Origin: an uncultured Eubacteriales bacterium
GTDB lineage: Bacteria; Bacillota; Clostridia; Peptostreptococcales; Anaerovoracaceae
Direction: 5' to 3'
Length of the DNA stretch: 10,084 nt
Assembly (NCBI GenBank): GCA_900551415.1
Contig: URWB01000092.1
Coordinates: 1 to 10,084, forward strand
In this document: in pieces, positions 5,821 to 10,084 of the stretch
Position numbering within the stretch: the stretch's first letter is position 1
Layout of the letters: each line of letters begins with the position of its first letter
Position numbers and translations under genes: made by a program
The notes under the pieces: model-generated
The model's database searches: none
Told to the model about the DNA's origin: nothing
The model's input: only the letters and a program-made list of their open reading frames with translations

Positions 5821-7098
5821 ATGAGCAAATATGACGAAAACAAACATCTCAAATGCTCCTTCTGCGGCAAACCGCAGAGTCAGGTCAACCGCCTGGTAGC
5901 GGGACCGGGCGTTTATATCTGCGACGAATGCATTCAGGTCTGCCAGGAGATTTTAAAAGAAAATTACCCGGAAGAACATGCAGAGAACGCTGCGGAGACG
6001 CCGGTGCGTCTGCCGAAACCGAAGGAGATTACAGCAATTCTCGATGAATATGTCATCGAACAGGACGCGGCGAAAAAGGCTTTAGCCGTTGCCGTATACA
6101 ATCATTACAAGCGAATTACCAAGACCGCGATTGAGGATGACGGTGTAGAACTGCAAAAGAGCAATATCGTGATGATCGGGCCGACCGGTTCCGGTAAGAC
6201 TCTGATCGCGCAGACGCTGGCGAAGATTCTGGATGTACCGTTCGCGATCGCTGACGCGACTGCGCTGACAGAAGCAGGCTATGTCGGTGAGGACGTTGAA
6301 AATATTCTGCTCAAGCTGCTGCAGGCGGCGGATTGGGATATTGACAAGGCGCAGAAGGGTATCATCTATGTGGATGAGATCGACAAGATTTCCAGACGCT
6401 CCGAGAATCCGTCCATTACGCGCGATGTCAGTGGAGAAGGCGTGCAGCAGGCGCTGCTCAAAATTCTGGAGGGTACGGTTGCCAATGTACCGCCGCAGGG
6501 CGGTCGGAAGCATCCGCATCAGGAATTCATTCCGTTTGACACGACGAACGTTCTGTTTATCTGCGGCGGCGCGTTTGACGGTTTGGATAAGATCATCCAG
6601 AGAAGAATGGGCGAGCGCGTAATCGGTTTCAATTCCGATATGAAAACGGAAAAAGTCGAAGAAGCCAAGCTGCTGTCCTTAGTACGTCCGGAGGATCTGC
6701 TCAAGTTCGGTCTGATTCCGGAATTCATCGGCAGACTGCCGGTCATCGTAACCTTAGATGAGCTTTCGGAGGATGCGCTCGTGCGGATCATTACAGAGCC
6801 GAAGAACGCACTGCTCAAGCAGTATCAAAAGTTGTTTCGACTTGACAACGTGGAGCTTACCATCGAGCCGGAGGCTGTGCGCGCAATCGCCAAAAAGGCA
6901 CTGGAGAGAAAGACAGGCGCCAGAGGTCTGCGCAGCATCTTAGAAGGCGTAATGACCGACATCATGTATGAGATTCCTTCGCGTGAGGACGTGGTGAAAT
7001 GCGTCATCACCAAGGAAACCATCGAGCAGGAAAAACAGCCGGAGCTGGTGCTGAAACAGGCAGGGCTGCCGGAAAAGCCGGATGAATCTGCTTCCTGA
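5821..7098 (+). CDS. clpX: ATP-dependent unfoldase subunit of ClpXP
   Basis: ClpX is the AAA+ hexamer that recognises, unfolds and threads proteins into ClpP. The 425-residue product has the N-terminal zinc-binding domain with Cys12, Cys15, Cys34 and Cys37, Walker A GPTGSGKT (120-127), the pore-loop motif GYVGEDVE, Walker B IIYVDEIDK (181-189), an RKH-containing loop (GGRKHPHQEF), the IGF loop that docks on ClpP (GERVIGFNSD), and a sensor-2 arginine region (TGARGLRSILE). All key elements are intact. The start is ATG 5821 with AGGGGGAA just upstream; an ATG four bases earlier is in another frame. The 11-base gap to clpP indicates co-translation from one mRNA. Confidence 0.98.
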   Translation: MSKYDENKHLKCSFCGKPQSQVNRLVAGPGVYICDECIQVCQEILKENYPEEHAENAAETPVRLPKPKEITAILDEYVIEQDAAKKALAVAVYNHYKRITKTAIEDDGVELQKSNIVMIGPTGSGKTLIAQTLAKILDVPFAIADATALTEAGYVGEDVENILLKLLQAADWDIDKAQKGIIYVDEIDKISRRSENPSITRDVSGEGVQQALLKILEGTVANVPPQGGRKHPHQEFIPFDTTNVLFICGGAFDGLDKIIQRRMGERVIGFNSDMKTEKVEEAKLLSLVRPEDLLKFGLIPEFIGRLPVIVTLDELSEDALVRIITEPKNALLKQYQKLFRLDNVELTIEPEAVRAIAKKALERKTGARGLRSILEGVMTDIMYEIPSREDVVKCVITKETIEQEKQPELVLKQAGLPEKPDESAS

Positions 7099-7156
7099 TT
7101 CCGCTTCGAGGGCAGGCAAAGCGAATGCCTTTGGACAAAAAGAAACTGCATACAAG

Positions 7157-7182
7157 ACGGGCGGCGAATCGTCGCCTGTTTT
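7157..7182 (+). terminator. Weak terminator-like hairpin between clpX and lon
   Basis: ACGGGCGGCG (7157-7166) pairs with CGTCGCCTGT (7170-7179) around an AAT loop, with two G-U pairs, and is followed by a short T4 run (7179-7182) that then breaks into CC. It lies 58 bases after clpX in a 158-base gap. It may cause partial termination, so lon could be made at a lower level or from its own promoter, which I could not identify. Confidence 0.5.
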
Positions 7183-7256
7183 CCATATACGGGAAAGAAC
7201 GCAGACAGTGGATTTTCCTGTGACTGAAGAGAACTACTGACGAGAAAGGAGAAATT

Positions 7257-9581
7257 ATGGCAGAAAGAATGGTCATGCCCTGCGTGCCGCTGCGTGGATT
7301 GTCGGTGTTTCCGCACACAATCCTGCATTTTGACATTGGCAGGGAAAAATCCGTCAAAGCACTGGAAGCCGCTATGACGGCAGATAAACAGTTATTTCTG
7401 ACTTCTCAAAAGGATGAAAACATCTTGATTCCGACGCCGGAGGATTATTACGAGGTCGGAACGGTTGTAAAGATCAAGCAAATGCTCAAAATCCAAGGTG
7501 ACGCAGTGCGGGTGCTGGTAGAAGGCCAGTATCGCGCGGTGATGAGCGGCGTCGCGACGGAGGAGCCATATATCATGGCAGAGCTTACGGAGGCGGAAAT
7601 TACGCCGGCAGATCCGCAGGAGGTAGAAGTGCAGGCGATGATGCGCTCTGTACTCTATGCCTTCGATGAATACATGGAATTGAACCCGTCGATCAAGGAT
7701 GAGGTTTATGAGCTGATCAGCTCGATCGAGGAGCCGGATATCTTCGCGGATACGGTGGCGATGCAGCTGGACGTTAAGGTTGCTGCCAAGCAGGAGGTGC
7801 TAGAGGCCTTCGACGTGAAACAGCGTTTGCAAATCGTCAACCGCCAGATTTTGGAGGAGAATCAGATTCTTGCCATGGAGCGCGACATCAGCGAGCGTGT
7901 GCAGGAAGCGGTGAAACAGAATCAGAAAGAATACATCCTGCGAGAGCAGATGAAGGTGATTCAGGACGAACTCGGCTACGGAGAAGAAGCCGCAAGCGAG
8001 GCGGAGCGCTGGAGTGAGCAGCTTCAAAAGCTGAAGCTCGATCCGAAGATTGAGGAAAAGGTAAAACGTGAAATCGCTAAATTTACCAAAATGCCGCCGA
8101 GCTCCGCAGACGGCAGCGTCATCCGCAATTACGTGGAGACAATTTTGGAATTGCCTTGGCACAAATCCTCCAAGACCAATGCTGACCTCAAAAAGGCGGA
8201 ACGCATTCTCAACGAGGATCACTATGGACTTGAAAAGGTCAAGGAGCGTATTCTCGAATATCTGGCCGTTGTGCACCTCAATAAGGCGATCAAAGGTCCG
8301 ATTATTTGTCTGGTAGGACCTCCGGGTGTCGGCAAGACCTCGATCGCGAAATCCATCGCTCGCGCGACGGGCAGAGAGTTTGTCCGCATGTCGCTGGGCG
8401 GCGTGCGCGATGAAGCAGAGATCCGCGGACACAGAAGAACCTACATTGGCGCGATTCCGGGACGAATCATTACCTCTATCAAAGACGCGGGCAAGGATAA
8501 TCCGGTCTTCCTGTTCGACGAAGTCGATAAGATCGGCGCGGACTTTAAAGGGGATCCGGCTTCGGCACTGCTGGAGGTGCTGGACCCGGAGCAGAACAAG
8601 GAATTCACCGATCATTTCCTTGACATTCCGTTTGACTTATCCAAGGTCATGTTCATTACGACGGCGAACTCCACCGAAACGATTCCGCGTCCGCTTTTGG
8701 ACAGAATGGAAGTCATTTCGGTACCGGGCTACACCGAGGAAGAAAAAGTAAAAATCGCGCAGCAGTACTTAATCCCGAAGCAGATTCGGGCACATGGCTT
8801 GAAGCCGAAGAATTTTTTGATCAGTGAGAAGGCTATCCGCGATCTGATCAATTATTATACCAGAGAATCCGGCGTGCGTAATTTAGAGCGCGAGATCGGA
8901 AGTCTCTGCCGTAAGGTCGCGCGTAAGATTGTTTCTAAAAAAGGGAACGCTTTTCGCATTACGCCGGCGAGTCTGGAAAGCTATCTGGGCAAAAAAAGAT
9001 ATCATTACGATGTCGTGGAAGGCGAGAGCGAGGTCGGGGTAACGACCGGCATGGCATGGACACAGGTCGGCGGCGATACATTGTTCATTGAAACAGCAGT
9101 CGTGCCGGGAACCGGCAAGATTCAGCTGACCGGACAGCTTGGTGACGTGATGCAGGAATCTGCGAAGGCGGCCATCACTTATATTCGTTCCATTGCGGGC
9201 GAGTACGGAATCGATGAAGAATTCTATAAAAAGAACGATCTGCACGTTCATGTGCCGGAAGGCGCGGTGCCAAAGGACGGCCCGTCCGCGGGCGTAACGA
9301 TGTTCACCTCGGTGATGTCCGCGCTGACAGGCAATCCAATCCGTAAGGACGTGGCGATGACCGGAGAAATCACGCTGCGCGGTAAGGTGCTTCCGGTCGG
9401 CGGCATCAAAGAAAAGGTACTGGCGGCACACCGCGCGGGCATTCGCACGATTCTTTTGCCGCGTGAAAACGAAGCGGATATCGAAGAGATTCCGCAAAGC
9501 GTGCGCAAGCAGCTCACTTTCCACCTGCTCGATAAAGCCAAGGAGGCTTTGGAATATGCGATGGTAAAAGATTCAGAGTGA
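7257..9581 (+). CDS. lon: ATP-dependent protease La (LonA type)
   Basis: Lon is a cytoplasmic homo-oligomeric AAA+ serine protease that removes damaged and regulatory proteins. The 774-residue product matches bacterial LonA. It has the N-terminal substrate-binding domain (about 5-200, beginning MVMPCVPLRGLSVFPHTILHFDIGR), a helical middle region rich in charged residues, the AAA+ module with Walker A GPPGVGKT (354-361) and Walker B FLFDEVDK (418-425), and the protease domain. The catalytic dyad is Ser677 in PKDGPSAGVT and Lys720 in VGGIKEKVLAAHRAG. The start ATG 7257 follows AAAGGAG (7245-7251) by five bases. It lies 158 bases after clpX, without the lonB gene often found between them in Clostridia. 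The gene that often follows lon in Bacillota (engB/ysxC) is absent here; a convergent gene follows instead. Confidence 0.98.
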   Translation: MAERMVMPCVPLRGLSVFPHTILHFDIGREKSVKALEAAMTADKQLFLTSQKDENILIPTPEDYYEVGTVVKIKQMLKIQGDAVRVLVEGQYRAVMSGVATEEPYIMAELTEAEITPADPQEVEVQAMMRSVLYAFDEYMELNPSIKDEVYELISSIEEPDIFADTVAMQLDVKVAAKQEVLEAFDVKQRLQIVNRQILEENQILAMERDISERVQEAVKQNQKEYILREQMKVIQDELGYGEEAASEAERWSEQLQKLKLDPKIEEKVKREIAKFTKMPPSSADGSVIRNYVETILELPWHKSSKTNADLKKAERILNEDHYGLEKVKERILEYLAVVHLNKAIKGPIICLVGPPGVGKTSIAKSIARATGREFVRMSLGGVRDEAEIRGHRRTYIGAIPGRIITSIKDAGKDNPVFLFDEVDKIGADFKGDPASALLEVLDPEQNKEFTDHFLDIPFDLSKVMFITTANSTETIPRPLLDRMEVISVPGYTEEEKVKIAQQYLIPKQIRAHGLKPKNFLISEKAIRDLINYYTRESGVRNLEREIGSLCRKVARKIVSKKGNAFRITPASLESYLGKKRYHYDVVEGESEVGVTTGMAWTQVGGDTLFIETAVVPGTGKIQLTGQLGDVMQESAKAAITYIRSIAGEYGIDEEFYKKNDLHVHVPEGAVPKDGPSAGVTMFTSVMSALTGNPIRKDVAMTGEITLRGKVLPVGGIKEKVLAAHRAGIRTILLPRENEADIEEIPQSVRKQLTFHLLDKAKEALEYAMVKDSE

Positions 9582-9670
9582 TCGGCATCGCAGCGTGCCT
9601 TGTGATGCTGTTCAAATAGACAGGGCAAGCATCGACCTTGCGCATTGCATGGCACTTTCACCTGCATGAT

Positions 9671-9701
9671 AAAAAGGGCTTTTCGTATGAAAGCCATTTT
9701 T
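9671..9701 (+). terminator. Bidirectional intrinsic terminator after lon
   Basis: GGCTTT (9677-9682) pairs with AAAGCC (9690-9695), extended by a T-G pair, around a CGTAT loop. After one mismatch, A5 (9671-9675) faces T5 (9697-9701), so the element has a U-tail on both strands. It sits between convergent lon and the histidinol-phosphatase gene and could stop transcription from both. Confidence 0.75.
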
Positions 9702-9705
9702 GTGT

Positions 9706-9732
9706 CGGGAATATCGCACAGCGATATTCCCG
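9706..9732. repeat. Perfect 12-bp inverted repeat, function unknown
   Basis: CGGGAATATCGC (9706-9717) and GCGATATTCCCG (9721-9732) are exact complements around an ACA loop, only four bases after the terminator T-run. No T-tail follows on the plus strand. It could be a second-stage terminator, an RNA-stabilising hairpin, or a member of a dispersed repeat family; one copy is seen in this window. Confidence 0.7.
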
Positions 9733-9782
9733 CAATTACGACAAAAGTACCTTGCGAAGCACTGCTCATTCATGCGCGTCAT

Positions 9783-9820
9783 GTGTGCATAGACATCCGG
9801 ATTTCGTTATGCACACTTTT
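9783..9820 (+). repeat. 9-bp inverted repeat in the lon-hisK spacer
   Basis: GTGTGCATA (9783-9791) and TATGCACAC (9808-9816) pair perfectly around a 16-base loop and are followed by TTTT (9817-9820). It may be a weak plus-strand terminator or a protein-binding palindrome. No coding function is seen in this 277-base spacer. Confidence 0.5.
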
Positions 9821-9858
9821 GCCCCATCGCGCGCTCCGCGAACGCGGCCGGATTTGCT

Positions 9859-10084
9859 TCAGATCAGGCTGTAATCTTCAAAGCCTTGTTCTGTGATGAT
9901 CTTGACCCGGGTAAACCCGCAATCCAGCGCGAGCTTGACCGCATCCGGGAAGGCGCAGGTGAGGGTATCTACCGCGTGGCTGTCGCTGTTGATCATGATC
10001 TGACCGCCGCGGGCGCGGATCTCCTGCAGAATCCAAGGTGCAGGATAGGGGGTCGTGCGCCAGCCACGCGAGATCGCACCGGTG
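9859..10084 (-). CDS. hisK: PHP-family histidinol-phosphatase, C-terminal end (5' partial)
   Basis: This minus-strand gene enters from beyond the right edge; only the last 75 or so codons are in the window, ending at a TGA (plus-strand TCA, 9859-9861). The visible protein contains TGAISRGWRTTPYP, then APWILQEIRARGG and the late PHP metal-binding motif INSDSHAVDTL, in which the Asp and His of SDSH are expected metal ligands. These match histidinol-phosphatases of the PHP (HisJ/HisK) type, which remove phosphate from L-histidinol phosphate in histidine synthesis in the cytoplasm. It is convergent to lon, with 277 bases between the stops. No other histidine gene is visible, so it may be a stand-alone gene. 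A related PHP phosphoesterase of another specificity is possible because the N-terminal metal site is outside the window. Confidence 0.82.
   Translation of the reverse strand, partial: TGAISRGWRTTPYPAPWILQEIRARGGQIMINSDSHAVDTLTCAFPDAVKLALDCGFTRVKIITEQGFEDYSLI

Noticed and set aside
7800..8615. 271-codon open frame on the minus strand inside lon
   Set aside because: It lies fully within the conserved lon reading frame and has no family resemblance; a shadow frame.
9836..9847. CCGCG/CGCGG inverted repeat near the end of hisK
   Set aside because: Only five pairs with a two-base loop and no T-run on either strand; expected by chance in GC-rich sequence.
9638..9874. 78-codon and 83-codon plus-strand open frames in the lon-hisK spacer
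   Set aside because: They run through the terminator and both inverted repeats and then antisense into the histidinol-phosphatase gene; no ribosome site and no recognisable protein.

Overview
This 10 kb window reads like ordinary chromosomal DNA of an anaerobic member of the Bacillota (Clostridia-like). The evidence is the gene order tig-clpP-clpX-lon, strong AGGAGG-type ribosome binding sites, T-tailed intrinsic terminators, an ECF vitamin/metal transporter with a fused double ATPase, and frequent AGA arginine codons in the chaperone gene. Genus cannot be decided from the sequence alone. There is no sign of phage, transposon, CRISPR, tRNA or rRNA.

Left part (1-2143): the 3' end of an ECF-transporter ATPase, the second half of a two-domain fusion whose start lies outside the window. 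It overlaps a membrane S-component gene that starts at a TTG codon, and a small eight-cysteine protein follows closely. These three look co-transcribed and probably serve uptake of one vitamin or metal-containing cofactor. Cobalamin is a possibility, but the substrate is not shown by the sequence.

Middle part (2144-3710): a lone dapB (lysine/diaminopimelate pathway) whose ribosome binding site is locked in a strong hairpin and whose 3' end carries an apparent frameshift at a six-A run. A CYTH-domain triphosphatase-like gene follows, with its own extended -10 promoter and a very clear intrinsic terminator.

Right part (3740-9581): a protein quality-control cluster with its own promoter: trigger factor (nascent-chain chaperone), ClpP (peptidase), ClpX (unfoldase partner of ClpP) and Lon (ATP-dependent protease). 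All four are full length with intact catalytic motifs. A GC-rich palindrome separates tig from clpP, and a weak terminator-like hairpin separates clpX from lon.

Right edge (9582-10084): a 277-base convergent spacer with three hairpins, including a bidirectional terminator and a perfect 12-bp stem. The 3' end of a PHP-family histidinol-phosphatase gene then reads in from the other strand. I did not find a convincing novel multi-gene system. The points most worth checking are the dapB leader hairpin and frameshift, the Cys-rich protein beside the ECF transporter, and the hairpin cluster after lon.
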